From NCBI GenBank assembly GCA_022844165.1, contig JALHMH010000001.1, positions 62,001 to 126,000 of the forward strand: 64,000 nucleotides of DNA, read 5' to 3'. This DNA comes from Lysobacterales bacterium. Its GTDB lineage: Bacteria > Pseudomonadota > Gammaproteobacteria > Xanthomonadales > SZUA-5. This document shows, in pieces, positions 23,999 through 33,619 of the stretch. A program made the translations under genes and the position numbers. Position 1 is the first letter of the stretch; the number at the start of each line of letters is the position of its first letter. The notes under the pieces are model-generated. The model had not been told where the DNA came from. It did not search any database and saw only the letters and a list, made by a program, of their open reading frames with translations.

Positions 23999-26071
23999 AT
24001 GGCCAATCCGACAACGACCCTGATCATCCGCGAGGCGCGCCCGCAGGATGTCGGAAGGCAAATCGCGCGCATCGATCCGGCCGATATTCAACGCCTTGGA
24101 CTTCAAGTCGGCGGATTCGCGACGCTGCAACAAGGCGCCCACAGCACGGTGCTGCGCGTCATGCCTGCCTTCCCCGGCGAGCGTGGCAAGCGACAGGTGC
24201 AGATCGACCCGGCAACCCGGCAATTGTTGCAGGCAAGTCTGGGTCAAGAAGCTCTGTTGACGACGGTGGAATGCCCGCCGGCCAAAGAAGTCTGGCTGCG
24301 CGTGGATGATGGCTTGCCATTGTCGAGCAGCGCACAGGACTTTCTCGCCGAGTGGGTAGACGGTCTTGCGCTCAATGTCGGTGCGCTGCTGAAGCCTGAG
24401 GTTGGCGGACAGATTCGGCGGATCGTGGTTGAGCGCCTGCGCCCGGACGGGCCGTGCGTGGCGCTGCCGGAGACGCAACTGAAAATTGAGGTTCCCCAGG
24501 CGCGTGCAGCGCGTAAAGAGGTCACGCTGTTCGACGACATTGGGGGCCTGGAACGGGAAATCGAGAGCCTGCGGCAAATCGTTGAGCTGCCACTGAAGTC
24601 GCCTCAGGTGTTTGCCAAACTCGGCATTGCAGCTCCCCGTGGCGTGCTGTTGTACGGGCCGCCAGGCACCGGGAAAACGCTGATCGCGCGCGCCGTTGCC
24701 AGTGAGAGCCGAGCGAATTTTATCGCCATCAGCGCGCCGGAAATCGTCCATAAATTTTATGGCGAAAGCGAGGCCAAACTGCGCGAGTTGTTCGATCGAG
24801 CCCGCAAGCAGGCACCGGCAATCGTGTTCATCGACGAGATCGACGCGATCGCCGCGCGTCGCGATCAGGTGCAGGGCGAAGTCGAGAAACGCATCGTTGC
24901 GCAGTTGTTGACGCTGCTCGATGGCCTCGATGGTCGCGGCCAGATCATTGTGATCGGTGCCACCAATTTGCCGCAGGTTCTCGACCCGGCTTTGCGCCGG
25001 CCGGGGCGTTTTGATCGCGAATTGCTGATCAGTTTGCCCAGCGAATCGGCGCGGCGCTCGATTCTGGGCGTGCATACCCGCGGTATGCCGCTGGCCGCGG
25101 ACGTCAACCTTGATGAGCTGAGCCGTGAAACGCGTGGTTACAGCGGCGCAGATCTCAAGGCGCTGTGCCAGGAAGCCGGCATGCGTGTCGCAACGGCCGC
25201 AGCACGAGAGCCGGCAACCGAATTGGTCCTGCGCCAGGCCAACTTCGAAGCGGCGCTGCTGGATGTCGTACCGACATCCATGCGACAAGTCGATATCGAA
25301 GTACCAAACACGCCGCTCGAAGCGATTGGTGGCTTGCAGGAGGCCAAGCGGCTGCTCTGCGAGAACATTCTTTGGCCGATCGAAACGCCAGAGTTGTATC
25401 GCCATTTCAAGGTCAATCCGGCACGTGGTCTTGTGCTTCACGGCCCGCCGGGCACCGGCAAGACCCTGCTGGCACGCGCGATTGCCAGCGCCGCCAAGGC
25501 GAATTTCCTGGCAGTCTCTGGCCCTTCGTTGTTGTCGCGTTATGTCGGCGACTCGGAGCGCGCCGTGCGCGAATTGTTCGCGCGTGCCCGCCAGGCCACG
25601 CCGTCGATCATTTTTTTCGATGAATTCGATTCACTTGCACCAGCACGAGGCCGCAACGGCAGCAGCGAAGTCAGCGAACGAGTCGTTGCGCAACTTCTCA
25701 CGGAAATCGACGGGCTGACGCCGCGAGCACCGGTATGGCTGCTTGCCGCCACCAATCGCGTGGATTTGATCGACCCGGCGCTGCTGCGCCCGGGCCGCTT
25801 CGACGCCCTGGTGCCGGTCACCCTGCCCAGCCGCGACGACTGTCTCGCGATCTTGCGTGTAGCGCTGCGCGATCGGCCGCTGCAAGCCAACCTTGATCTT
25901 GAGTCACTTGCACCGTTTTGTGTCGGCCTTAGCGGGGCAGAAATCGTCGCTCGCGTCGACGACGCTGCTCTGCGCGCCATTCGCCGGACGCGCGAATCGC
26001 CAGGTGTGGAGGCATGTCTGGAGGAGCAGGATTTGAGCGCGACTTTCGGGCGCACTCCCAAAGCCGACTGA
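23999..26071 (+). CDS. CDC48/p97-type double AAA+ ATPase
   Basis: A 690-residue protein with an N-terminal double-psi barrel-like domain (residues 1-170), then two AAA+ modules. Module one has LLYGPPGTGKTLIARAVASE, IVFIDEIDAIAARRD and ATNLPQVLDPALRRPGRFDR; module two has VLHGPPGTGKTLLARAIASA, IIFFDEFDSLAPARG and ATNRVDLIDPALLRPGRFDA. This is the Cdc48 layout, an unfolding machine found in some bacterial gas vesicle clusters. It is the last gene of the operon, right after the chaperone gvpH, and may remodel or take apart Gvp complexes. Confidence 0.93.
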   Translation: MANPTTTLIIREARPQDVGRQIARIDPADIQRLGLQVGGFATLQQGAHSTVLRVMPAFPGERGKRQVQIDPATRQLLQASLGQEALLTTVECPPAKEVWLRVDDGLPLSSSAQDFLAEWVDGLALNVGALLKPEVGGQIRRIVVERLRPDGPCVALPETQLKIEVPQARAARKEVTLFDDIGGLEREIESLRQIVELPLKSPQVFAKLGIAAPRGVLLYGPPGTGKTLIARAVASESRANFIAISAPEIVHKFYGESEAKLRELFDRARKQAPAIVFIDEIDAIAARRDQVQGEVEKRIVAQLLTLLDGLDGRGQIIVIGATNLPQVLDPALRRPGRFDRELLISLPSESARRSILGVHTRGMPLAADVNLDELSRETRGYSGADLKALCQEAGMRVATAAAREPATELVLRQANFEAALLDVVPTSMRQVDIEVPNTPLEAIGGLQEAKRLLCENILWPIETPELYRHFKVNPARGLVLHGPPGTGKTLLARAIASAAKANFLAVSGPSLLSRYVGDSERAVRELFARARQATPSIIFFDEFDSLAPARGRNGSSEVSERVVAQLLTEIDGLTPRAPVWLLAATNRVDLIDPALLRPGRFDALVPVTLPSRDDCLAILRVALRDRPLQANLDLESLAPFCVGLSGAEIVARVDDAALRAIRRTRESPGVEACLEEQDLSATFGRTPKAD

Positions 26072-26143
26072 TTGGCATCGTCTCGACGACGTATCAGAGC
26101 TTAGGTGCCGGCGGCGAGCCAGATCTGCTTGCCAAGTTGACTC

Positions 26144-26974
26144 TCAGTCCTTATTGCGCCCGTGGAACAGCTCGTCGATTTCGCGGCGCACCTGTGCTTC
26201 GATGCGTGCGCGATCCTTGAACGACAGTTCATTCTTCGTCGATTCGAACAGGTAGGTGTCGAGGTCGAACTCTTTCACGTGCATCTTGGTGTGGAAGATG
26301 TTTTCCTGGTACACGTTGACATCGAACATCTCGTAGCGGTTCTTGATCGGTCGCGACAAAAAGTCCTGGATCGAATTGATGCGGTGATCGATGTAATGCT
26401 TGCGGCCGCGCACGTCGCGCGTCGCGCCGCGCACGCGATAGTCCATGATCACGATGTCCGACTCGAAGCTGTCGATCAAGTAATTCAACGCCTTCAGCGG
26501 CGAAATAACGCCACATGTGGCAACGTCGATATCGGCACGGAAGGTACTGATGCCATTGAACGGATGGCTTTCAGGGTAGGTATGCACGGTGATGTGGCTC
26601 TTGTCCAGGTGCGCAACCACACTGGCCTCTGAGCCTTCCATCTCGTCGCTCTCGCGCATCGCATCTTTGAGCATCTCGCGGCCGACATCCGCGCGGTCGA
26701 TGACCGGCTGTTCGGAAATCAGAATCGTGACGCTCGCGCCTTGCGGATCGTAGTCTTGACGCGCAACATTCAAGATGTTTGCGCCGATGATGTCGGCGAC
26801 TTCCGTGAGGATTTCCGTCAATCGCTCGGCGTTGTACGCCTCGTCGATGTACTCGATGTAGCGGTTGCGCTGCTCCTCGGTGACCGCATAGCAGATGTCG
26901 TAAATGTTAAAGCTCAGCGCTTTGGTGAGATTGTTGAAACCCTGGAGTTTCAGGCGCGGCAACGGTTTGACCAT
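26144..26974 (-). CDS. speD: S-adenosylmethionine decarboxylase proenzyme, E. coli type
   Basis: A 276-residue protein. The self-cleavage site [16 protein letters not shown] carries the serine that becomes the pyruvoyl group. Length and other motifs ([40 protein letters not shown]) match class 1A enzymes that supply decarboxylated SAM for spermidine synthesis. The start at 26974 gives the family N-terminus; the frame is open further upstream but the residues there are unlike the family. It is divergent from clp, as in Xanthomonadales. Confidence 0.97.
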   Translation of the reverse strand: MVKPLPRLKLQGFNNLTKALSFNIYDICYAVTEEQRNRYIEYIDEAYNAERLTEILTEVADIIGANILNVARQDYDPQGASVTILISEQPVIDRADVGREMLKDAMRESDEMEGSEASVVAHLDKSHITVHTYPESHPFNGISTFRADIDVATCGVISPLKALNYLIDSFESDIVIMDYRVRGATRDVRGRKHYIDHRINSIQDFLSRPIKNRYEMFDVNVYQENIFHTKMHVKEFDLDTYLFESTKNELSFKDRARIEAQVRREIDELFHGRNKD

Positions 26975-27203
26975 GGCTGGCTCTCTTAGTGGCAAGTGGG
27001 CGGCTCGTACCCGCCGATGACGGCGGAGTACGTGGCACGCGTATTCAGGCAAACGTGGGCTCGATGGGATCAGGCTCGCGTTGCGCAACCGGCGCCCGCT
27101 TCCTGCGCCTTTCGACGGGCGCGGATTATGTGCTAATCATGTTTACGTCGATAGCGCTTCTGGTTTTGCTATGTTTCGCACGGGTTCAGCCAAGGAACGC
27201 GCA

Positions 27204-27929
27204 ATGGCAACGGCAGCAATGAAAATCGAGAAGCCGATTCTGCGCTACTCGCTGCAAGCAAGTTTACGGAAGTTGGCGGCCAGCAAGCCGCTGGCGCCAG
27301 AGCCGGTTCACATCGAACGTTTTTTGCAGTTGTGCCATCGGCGTCGCTATCCGTCGAAGGCGCCAATCATTCGTCCGGGGGACGTCGCAAACACGCTGTA
27401 CTACATCATCGACGGGTCGCTGGCCGTGATGAGCGAGGACGAAGAGGGCCGCGAGCTGATTCTGGCGTACGTTAACGAGGGCGATTTCATCGGCGAGATG
27501 GGTTTGTTTATGGAGCCCGAGAAGCGCGAAGTGCTGGTGCGAACTCGAACGCCCTGTGAGCTGGCGGAGATCAGTTACGAGCGATTGTTCCAGTTGTTCG
27601 ACGGTCCGCTCAAAGAAGAGTGTCCGCGCATTTTGTTCTCGATTGCAGCTCAGCTTACGAAGCGCCTGCTCTTGACCTCACGTAAAGTGTCTCGGTTGGC
27701 CTTCATGGATGTCACCAGTCGCGTTGGGCGTACGCTCGTCGACTTGTGTGACGAGCCCGATGCCATGACGCACCCGAAAGGCACGCAAATCCGGATCTCC
27801 CGGCAGGAGATTTCGCGCATCGTCGGTTGTTCGCGAGAGATGGTTGGTCGCGTTCTCAAACAGTTGGAAGAAGACGGCAAGATCAGTGTCAGCGGCAAGA
27901 CCATTGTCGTTTTCGGAACGCGCGGATGA
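27204..27929 (+). CDS. clp: CRP/FNR family regulator, Clp-like
   Basis: A 241-residue protein. The cyclic nucleotide-binding domain has the roll TLYYIIDGSLAVMSEDEEGR and GDFIGEMGLF, and the C-terminal HTH has RISRQEISRIVGCSREMVGR. The ending VFGTRG and overall sequence match Clp of Xanthomonadales, which answers to cyclic di-GMP rather than cAMP in Xanthomonas. AAGGA precedes the ATG at 27204. The gene after it overlaps by ATGA. Confidence 0.95.
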   Translation: MATAAMKIEKPILRYSLQASLRKLAASKPLAPEPVHIERFLQLCHRRRYPSKAPIIRPGDVANTLYYIIDGSLAVMSEDEEGRELILAYVNEGDFIGEMGLFMEPEKREVLVRTRTPCELAEISYERLFQLFDGPLKEECPRILFSIAAQLTKRLLLTSRKVSRLAFMDVTSRVGRTLVDLCDEPDAMTHPKGTQIRISRQEISRIVGCSREMVGRVLKQLEEDGKISVSGKTIVVFGTRG

Positions 27930-29032
27930 AGTGGGGCGCCGCAATCGCGCTGCTATTGCTCGTGGTGGTCGGCGTCTCGTTGTGGCGGATGGAAATGCCG
28001 GAGACCTTGGAGCCTGCGGGTCCGGCATCGCTGTCGGCGACCTCTACTGCAGAGCGTGCTGCCGGCGAGTCTGCGCCGGCTGAGCAACCCTCGTCTCTGC
28101 AATCCGTGGTCAGCATCGACTCGCAACCTGCCGGTCATTCGAACGCATTGATGCAGCCCGGCGCATCGCCACCGCCGCCTTTGGGTATCGCGCTTAAAGA
28201 CAGCATTGAGGCGCTTGTTGATCGTATGCGTGCAGGCGACCGTGACGCGACCACGCGGCTGTTGAGCGAATTGACCGATTGTCTTGGTTATCGCAACGCC
28301 AATCGCCAGGTTGATATGGCTCTCGCCATGGAGGAGATGAGTCGCGAGCGGCGTCGTGGCGTTGAGTTCTTGCAGCAAATGATGAATCGAGCCGCCGATA
28401 CGATCGCCGAACTCGACGCACAGTGCCAGGATTTGCCGGACGATTACGACGGTGCGCTGTTGTTCGAAGTGCAGCGTCGGGCCGCGGAGATGGGTGATCT
28501 GGCGGGGCAGCTGGCTTTTCTTGTTGCTCCATCGCTCGATTTGAATCGTGGCATCGAACAACGCGAGCGACTGGAGGTTTTTGCGGAACTTGCGCCGCAC
28601 ATCGCTCAGCGCGCGCTTGAACACGCCAGTGGCCAGGCCGCATTTGCGCTGATGAGTGGTTACGACAACCAACCTGAGCTGTGGCGCAATCGGCGTGGCG
28701 CCCAGAATCGCCCGGAAAACGCTGCGATGCAGCGGGCATTCGCGGCCAGCATGCCCAAGAGTCCGTTGCAGCAGGCGTTGGGCAGCGATGACGCCAGAGC
28801 TTATCAGTACGCGCTGCTGTGCAAACGCGTTTGCAATTTCGTCGATGTCGATATCGCGACGACGACCGCTGCGCGCCTGGAAGGCGGCTTGAGCAGCGAT
28901 GCGCGCACGCTGGCGCGCAACAATGCCGATGAACTATTCGACCGCTATTTCGCAGCGAAACCCAGACCCGACGATATCGATCTGCAAGCGCTGCGCATGG
29001 CGACGTCCGGATTCATCTTTCGACCCAGGTAG
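27926..29032 (+). CDS. Membrane-anchored protein of unknown function
   Basis: A 368-residue protein with an N-terminal membrane helix (WGAAIALLLLVVVGVSLW), then a disordered Ser/Ala/Pro-rich linker to about residue 85, then a helical periplasmic domain with four to six cysteines. I do not recognise the family. It is coupled to clp by ATGA overlap, so is probably part of the same transcript. Similar unknown proteins with helical repeats are common in Xanthomonadales. Confidence 0.7.
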   Translation: MKWGAAIALLLLVVVGVSLWRMEMPETLEPAGPASLSATSTAERAAGESAPAEQPSSLQSVVSIDSQPAGHSNALMQPGASPPPPLGIALKDSIEALVDRMRAGDRDATTRLLSELTDCLGYRNANRQVDMALAMEEMSRERRRGVEFLQQMMNRAADTIAELDAQCQDLPDDYDGALLFEVQRRAAEMGDLAGQLAFLVAPSLDLNRGIEQRERLEVFAELAPHIAQRALEHASGQAAFALMSGYDNQPELWRNRRGAQNRPENAAMQRAFAASMPKSPLQQALGSDDARAYQYALLCKRVCNFVDVDIATTTAARLEGGLSSDARTLARNNADELFDRYFAAKPRPDDIDLQALRMATSGFIFRPR

Positions 29033-29038
29033 ATGGGG

Positions 29039-30058
29039 CTATCGCCGCGCGAATCGGTAGTGCCCGACCAACCATTGCTCGCCACCGGCATAACCGAAAA
29101 GTTCGGCGCAGGCCAGATAGAACATCCGCCAGCGTTGCAACCATACGGCGGCATTTTTTTCTCCGTAGGTTGCCTTGAACTGCGCGAGGATCGAGTCGCG
29201 GTGTTTGTCCATGTTCTGTAACCAGTGTTCGCTGGTTTGTTGATAATGCCGGCCGTTCACTCTCCATTGCTCTTCAAGCCGCACATCGCGTTGGAAATAC
29301 AGCAGCGTATCGGCAGCCGGCATCAAGCCTCCGGTAAAGAAGTACCGCCCCATCCAGTTGTCCTCGCCTTGCGTCTCGAATGGATACATGAGCTCGCGGT
29401 GGCAGAAGATGTGTACGAAGAGTTTTCCACCGGGCTTGAGCCACGAGGCGATTCGGCCGAGCAGCACCTCGTAATTGCGCATGTGTTCGAACATCTCGAT
29501 TGAGACACAGCGATCGAAGGTATTCGGATCGAGTTTCAGCTCGTTCACATCGCAGGTGATGACGCGGACATTGCTCAGGCCCCGTTCGTTGAGCCGCGCT
29601 TCGATGTGCTCGCGCTGCGGGCGTGAGTTCGAAACGGCTGTGATTTGCGAATTCGGGAAATGTTCGGCCATCCACAAGGTCAACGAGCCCCAGCCGCATC
29701 CAAGCTCCAGAATTTGCTGGCCGTCGGACAATTCCGCCCTCTCGTTATAGAGCGCCAACATTGCCTCTTCGGCCTCGTCCAGCGTTTCTGCGCCGTTTCG
29801 ATAAAAGCAGCTCGAATACTTGAGGCGTTTGCCGAGACAGGCCTGAAAAAAGTCCGGAGGCAATTCGTAGTGTTGTTCGTTGGCAGCGTGCGTCTCGATG
29901 GCAATCGGACTGGCGCGTAAAGCCGCTGTGCGCTCCCGAAACCGTCCGTACCAATCGCCCGCATACTCGCCTCTCAGGCGCGTGGCATTCAGCCGGCGAA
30001 TGCCCACACGGGTCAACGTGTCGGGTATCCAGCCGCGTTCACAAAGATCGATCAGCAT
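29039..30058 (-). CDS. SAM-dependent methyltransferase of the cyclopropane fatty acid synthase family
   Basis: A 339-residue cytosolic protein. The SAM site is ILELGCGWGSLTLWMAEHFP, with the CFA-type HYELPPDFFQACLGKRLKYS before it and SIEMFEHMRNYEVLL after it. The N-terminus lacks the extra domain of true CFA synthases, so this looks like the shorter branch related to coclaurine N-methyltransferase and similar proteins. The lipid or amine substrate is unknown. It converges with the gene before it. Confidence 0.85.
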   Translation of the reverse strand: MLIDLCERGWIPDTLTRVGIRRLNATRLRGEYAGDWYGRFRERTAALRASPIAIETHAANEQHYELPPDFFQACLGKRLKYSSCFYRNGAETLDEAEEAMLALYNERAELSDGQQILELGCGWGSLTLWMAEHFPNSQITAVSNSRPQREHIEARLNERGLSNVRVITCDVNELKLDPNTFDRCVSIEMFEHMRNYEVLLGRIASWLKPGGKLFVHIFCHRELMYPFETQGEDNWMGRYFFTGGLMPAADTLLYFQRDVRLEEQWRVNGRHYQQTSEHWLQNMDKHRDSILAQFKATYGEKNAAVWLQRWRMFYLACAELFGYAGGEQWLVGHYRFARR

Positions 30059-30219
30059 CCTGAGTCCCTAAGTTCAAAGTCGCGTTCCTGGTTGGCCGTC
30101 AGACTGCATGGCCGGGCATCAAGAATTTGTAGTTCCTGAGAGCAACGCCGCGATGGGCGATGCCATAGGCCTCGAATGCATCGAGACTTATGCAAGTCAG
30201 TGCGCTTTTCAACACCACA

Positions 30220-31869
30220 CTAGAGCTTTTTGCCGTCGATCCACGTCTCGCGCACGCTCAGGCCGAGCAGGCCACGACCCTTGAGCATGAATGGATCGGT
30301 ATTCACCACGATAAAGTCGGCGCGTTTGCCGGGTTCCAGACTGCCGACTTCGTTTTCCATGAATGCAGCATAGGCCGCGCCCAAGGTAAATCCCGCAAGC
30401 GCCTGAACGAAGGTCATACGTTCGTCGGCGCGCCACCCGCCGGGTGGTTCGCCGGCAGCGTCTTGTCGGGTCACGGCCGCATAGAGTCCGAGTTTCGGAT
30501 CGACCGATTCAACCGGGAAGTCGCTGCCCAGCGCCATCGTCGCGCCGTCCTGCAGCAGGGTCTTCCAGGCATAGGCACCGCGCAATCGATCGGGACCGAC
30601 GCGCGCCAGTGCCCAAGGCATATCGCTGGTTGCATGCGTTGGTTGCATTGACGCGATCACGCCCAGGCGCTTGAAGCGCTTCAGGTCGGCAACATCGACC
30701 ACTTGTGCGTGTTCGACCCGAGGTCGCAGGCGCTCCCGTTGTTCGGCGCTCAGTGCCGCAAATGCATCGAGCACGAGGCGATTGGCGCGATCGCCGATCG
30801 CATGCACGGCCGGTTGGACCTTGCAGGTTGCGGCGCGAGCGATCAGCGACTTGAGGCGATCTTCCGTTTCGATCAATAACCCGCGATTGCCCGGATCGTC
30901 GCTGTAGGCATCTTGCAGCGCTGCACCGCGGCTGCCGAGCGCGCCGTCGGCGTAGAGCTTGACCGCACGCATTGCCAGGCGCCCTGATTCATGTTGATAC
31001 GGTCCTTTTTTGCATAGCTGCGCAAAGGCCGCCTGATCGCCATCGGCCATCGCGTAGATGCGAATCGGCAGTTGCTGACCATTCGCGAACTCGCGCATCA
31101 GCTGAAGATCGTCGAGCGCTACGCCAGCGTCGTGTACACCCGTCAGTCCCAGACTGGCGGCGCGTTCCAGCGCCAGCGTCAGCGCGTTTCGTCGCTGCTC
31201 TTTATTCGGCTTGGGGATCACCTTGTCGACATACGCCATCGCGCTATCGATCAAGATACCGGTTGCCCTGCCCGTACTGTCGCGTACCACCTTGCCACCT
31301 TGCGGGTCGGGGGTTCGGTCGGTAATGCCTGCGGCTCGTAACGCGGCGCTGTTCGCCCACCCGGCATGGCCATCAATGCGTTCAAGCCACACGGGACGAT
31401 CGGAGAAGGTGGCGTCGAGCACTGCCGCATCGGGAAAGCTGGCCTCGGCCCAGTCGTTCTGATCCCAGCCACGCCCGGTTATCCAGCCCTTTGTGCCCAT
31501 CGAACGCGCATGCGCGCGCACCCGCTCAAGCACTTCATCGCGGCTGCGCGTGCCCACCAGGTCAGCCTGTAGCAGCGAATACCCAAGGCTCATCAGATGG
31601 CCATGCGCATCGATCAAGCCGGGTAGAACGGTGCCATCGATGACCTTCTCTACATAGTTGCTGCCGCGTTCATCGAGTTTGGCGCGAACCGCCGCATGTG
31701 TGCCAGTCAGGATCACTCTGCCCTGCGGATCGATGCCCATCGCGTTCACCGCGGGTGCGTCGGCCCGCGGGTAAATGCGCGCGATGACCAGCGTGTCGGC
31801 GCGAGTTGCTTGAGCGGCATGGGAGAAGCCGGCGACGAGCGCCAGCAGTACAGCAACCAAACGGATCAT
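30220..31869 (-). CDS. Secreted amidohydrolase, YtcJ-like
   Basis: A 549-residue protein with a signal peptide (IRLVAVLLALVAGFSHAAQA). It belongs to the amidohydrolase superfamily, amidohydro_3 group: metal site VLPGLIDAHGHLMSLG, later VHDAGVALDDLQLMREF, AVHAIGDRANRLVLDAF, and VRPRVEHAQ-like RPRVEHAQVVD and ALGSDFPVESVDPKLG. Such enzymes hydrolyse amides or carbamates; the substrate is unknown. It is alone on its strand and divergent from grxD. Confidence 0.9.
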   Translation of the reverse strand: MIRLVAVLLALVAGFSHAAQATRADTLVIARIYPRADAPAVNAMGIDPQGRVILTGTHAAVRAKLDERGSNYVEKVIDGTVLPGLIDAHGHLMSLGYSLLQADLVGTRSRDEVLERVRAHARSMGTKGWITGRGWDQNDWAEASFPDAAVLDATFSDRPVWLERIDGHAGWANSAALRAAGITDRTPDPQGGKVVRDSTGRATGILIDSAMAYVDKVIPKPNKEQRRNALTLALERAASLGLTGVHDAGVALDDLQLMREFANGQQLPIRIYAMADGDQAAFAQLCKKGPYQHESGRLAMRAVKLYADGALGSRGAALQDAYSDDPGNRGLLIETEDRLKSLIARAATCKVQPAVHAIGDRANRLVLDAFAALSAEQRERLRPRVEHAQVVDVADLKRFKRLGVIASMQPTHATSDMPWALARVGPDRLRGAYAWKTLLQDGATMALGSDFPVESVDPKLGLYAAVTRQDAAGEPPGGWRADERMTFVQALAGFTLGAAYAAFMENEVGSLEPGKRADFIVVNTDPFMLKGRGLLGLSVRETWIDGKKL

Positions 31870-31955
31870 GGAATTGCCCCGGCAGCGATGCGTATGGACA
31901 GCGAACCGACATCAGAGCCGCTATCCTGCCAGGAATCCTCGCAATTGGAACGACC

Positions 31956-32873
31956 ATGAATCCATCCGTCCGCGAACGCATTGAGAACTTGCTGGGGCAA
32001 AACCGTGTCGTGTTGTTCATGAAGGGCACGCGCAATGCACCCCGTTGTGGATTTTCGGCCACCGTCGCCGGCCATTTGAACGAATTGCTCGATGAATACC
32101 AGACGGTGGACGTGTTGGCCGATGAAGACATCCGTCAGGGCATCAAGGACTATGGCAACTGGCCGACCATTCCGCAGCTGTACGTCGACAAAGAATTGAT
32201 CGGAGGCTCCGATATCGTGTCCGGGATGTACAACTCTGGCGAATTGCACGAGCTGCTCGGTAAGCCCAGGCCCGATCGCACGCCGCCCGACATTGAGATC
32301 ACAGCTTCAGCCGCCGAGGCGATTCGCAATGGAATGGCGGATGAACCCGGTATGGCGCTACATGTGGCGATTGATGGTCGCTGGCAAACGCAATTCATGC
32401 TCAAGCCGGCTGTCGGTCATGAAATCCGGGCGCGCAGCAGCGATATCGATGTGCTCATGGATCTGGCATCGGCGCAACGCGCACGAGGCATGAAGATCGA
32501 CTGGGTCGACAATGCGCGAGGCAGTGGTCTGGCGGTGACACTACCGCTCGCGCCAGCTGGGGTAAAGCCGCTCACCGTTGAACAACTAAAGGAGCGACTT
32601 TCACAAGGCAATATCAGTGTCATTGATGTGCGACCAACCGCAGACCGCGCGCGGGCGCCGTTTCCATCTGCGCGCCCACTCGACGCGGCCAGTCAACGCG
32701 AAATCGAAGGCTGGCCAAAGGAGCAACCCATCGCCTTTTTGTGCCACTTCGGCAACTCTTCCCGCCAGGCAGCAGAGCACTTCAGGGGCTTAGGGTTCAC
32801 GCAGGTGTACAACGTCGAAGGCGGTATCGATGCCTGGTCGCAGCGCATTGATTCTGGTGTGCCGCGGTATTGA
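31956..32873 (+). CDS. grxD: Monothiol glutaredoxin with middle and rhodanese domains
   Basis: A 305-residue protein. Residues 1-105 are a CGFS glutaredoxin (RNAPRCGFSATVAGHL, active Cys in CGFS; GSDIVSGMY), which carries or passes on Fe-S clusters with glutathione. The middle (about 110-205) resembles a HesB/IscA-type fold without its cysteines. The C-terminal rhodanese domain has the active-loop cysteine in AFLCHFGNSSRQAAEH. Such three-part Grx4 proteins are known in Xanthomonadales. The start at 31956 matches short GrxD proteins. Confidence 0.92.
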   Translation: MNPSVRERIENLLGQNRVVLFMKGTRNAPRCGFSATVAGHLNELLDEYQTVDVLADEDIRQGIKDYGNWPTIPQLYVDKELIGGSDIVSGMYNSGELHELLGKPRPDRTPPDIEITASAAEAIRNGMADEPGMALHVAIDGRWQTQFMLKPAVGHEIRARSSDIDVLMDLASAQRARGMKIDWVDNARGSGLAVTLPLAPAGVKPLTVEQLKERLSQGNISVIDVRPTADRARAPFPSARPLDAASQREIEGWPKEQPIAFLCHFGNSSRQAAEHFRGLGFTQVYNVEGGIDAWSQRIDSGVPRY

Positions 32874-32959
32874 CGTGGTTGCAGGCTGCCAGTGCAGTCC
32901 GCATTTGGCAGCGCATGCACACTTTTGGGGCTCGATGCACGAGCGAACCATCCCTGGTT

Positions 32960-32987
32960 CGCAGGCTGATTCTGGAAACAGCCTGCG
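32960..32987. terminator. Hairpin between convergent grxD and ssb
   Basis: CGCAGGCTG (32960-32968) pairs perfectly with CAGCCTGCG (32979-32987) around a 10-base loop. There is no T-run, so it may serve as a two-way terminator or mRNA end-protector between the convergent genes. Confidence 0.5.
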
Positions 32988-33008
32988 GATGCCCGGCATT
33001 CGCTTCCT

Positions 33009-33494
33009 TTAGAACGGGATATCGTCTTCGAAGTCATCCGGCGGGGGCGCTTCGCGACGCGGTTCCGGTCGCGGCGCAGCGCTTCGCTCCTGGCTCGGCG
33101 CGGCGCGCGGCGCGGCCGGTGCGCTGCGGCGTTCGCCACTCATACCGCCTTCGCCGCCTGAGCCACCCAATAGTTGCATCTCGTTGGCGACGATATCGTA
33201 GGCGATACGTTCAACGCCTTCTTTATCGGTGTATTTGTCGCTACGGATGCTGCCCTCAATGTACACCTGCCTACCTTTCTTGAGGTACTCGCCGGCAATT
33301 TCCGCCAGGCGGCCGAAGAATTTCACGCGGTGCCATTCGGTGCGCTCTTGATTCTCACCGGTTTGTTTATCCTTCCAGCTTTCGCTGGTTGCCACACTGA
33401 TGGAAGTGATTGCTCCGCCGTTGGCTGTATATCGGGTTTCCGGGTCTTTGCCGCAATTGCCTACCAAAATGACTTTGTTGATGCCGCGTGCCAT
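33009..33494 (-). CDS. ssb: Single-stranded DNA-binding protein
   Basis: A 161-residue protein. The OB fold is seen in [20 protein letters not shown] through [13 protein letters not shown], followed by a Gly/Pro/Arg-rich linker and the partner-binding acidic tip DDFEDDIPF. The start at 33494 has CAGGAG 5 bases upstream; a longer frame upstream is open but unlike SSB. Confidence 0.98.
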   Translation of the reverse strand: MARGINKVILVGNCGKDPETRYTANGGAITSISVATSESWKDKQTGENQERTEWHRVKFFGRLAEIAGEYLKKGRQVYIEGSIRSDKYTDKEGVERIAYDIVANEMQLLGGSGGEGGMSGERRSAPAAPRAAPSQERSAAPRPEPRREAPPPDDFEDDIPF

Positions 33495-33619
33495 CGCGAT
33501 CTCCTGAAGTTGCGAAAGTGGCGCAACGATAGCAGCAGCCGGCCCGGCCCGAGGATCAGCGTAACGCGCATGTTGATGTAGGACTTTTCTGACAAGCGGG
33601 CGCTGGCATACTGGCGAAC

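Noticed and set aside
23960..25441. Long open frame (493 codons) on the minus strand opposite the Cdc48-type ATPase gene
   Set aside because: It is a shadow of a strongly coding gene in high-GC DNA; its protein has no recognisable motif while the plus strand has clear AAA+ motifs.
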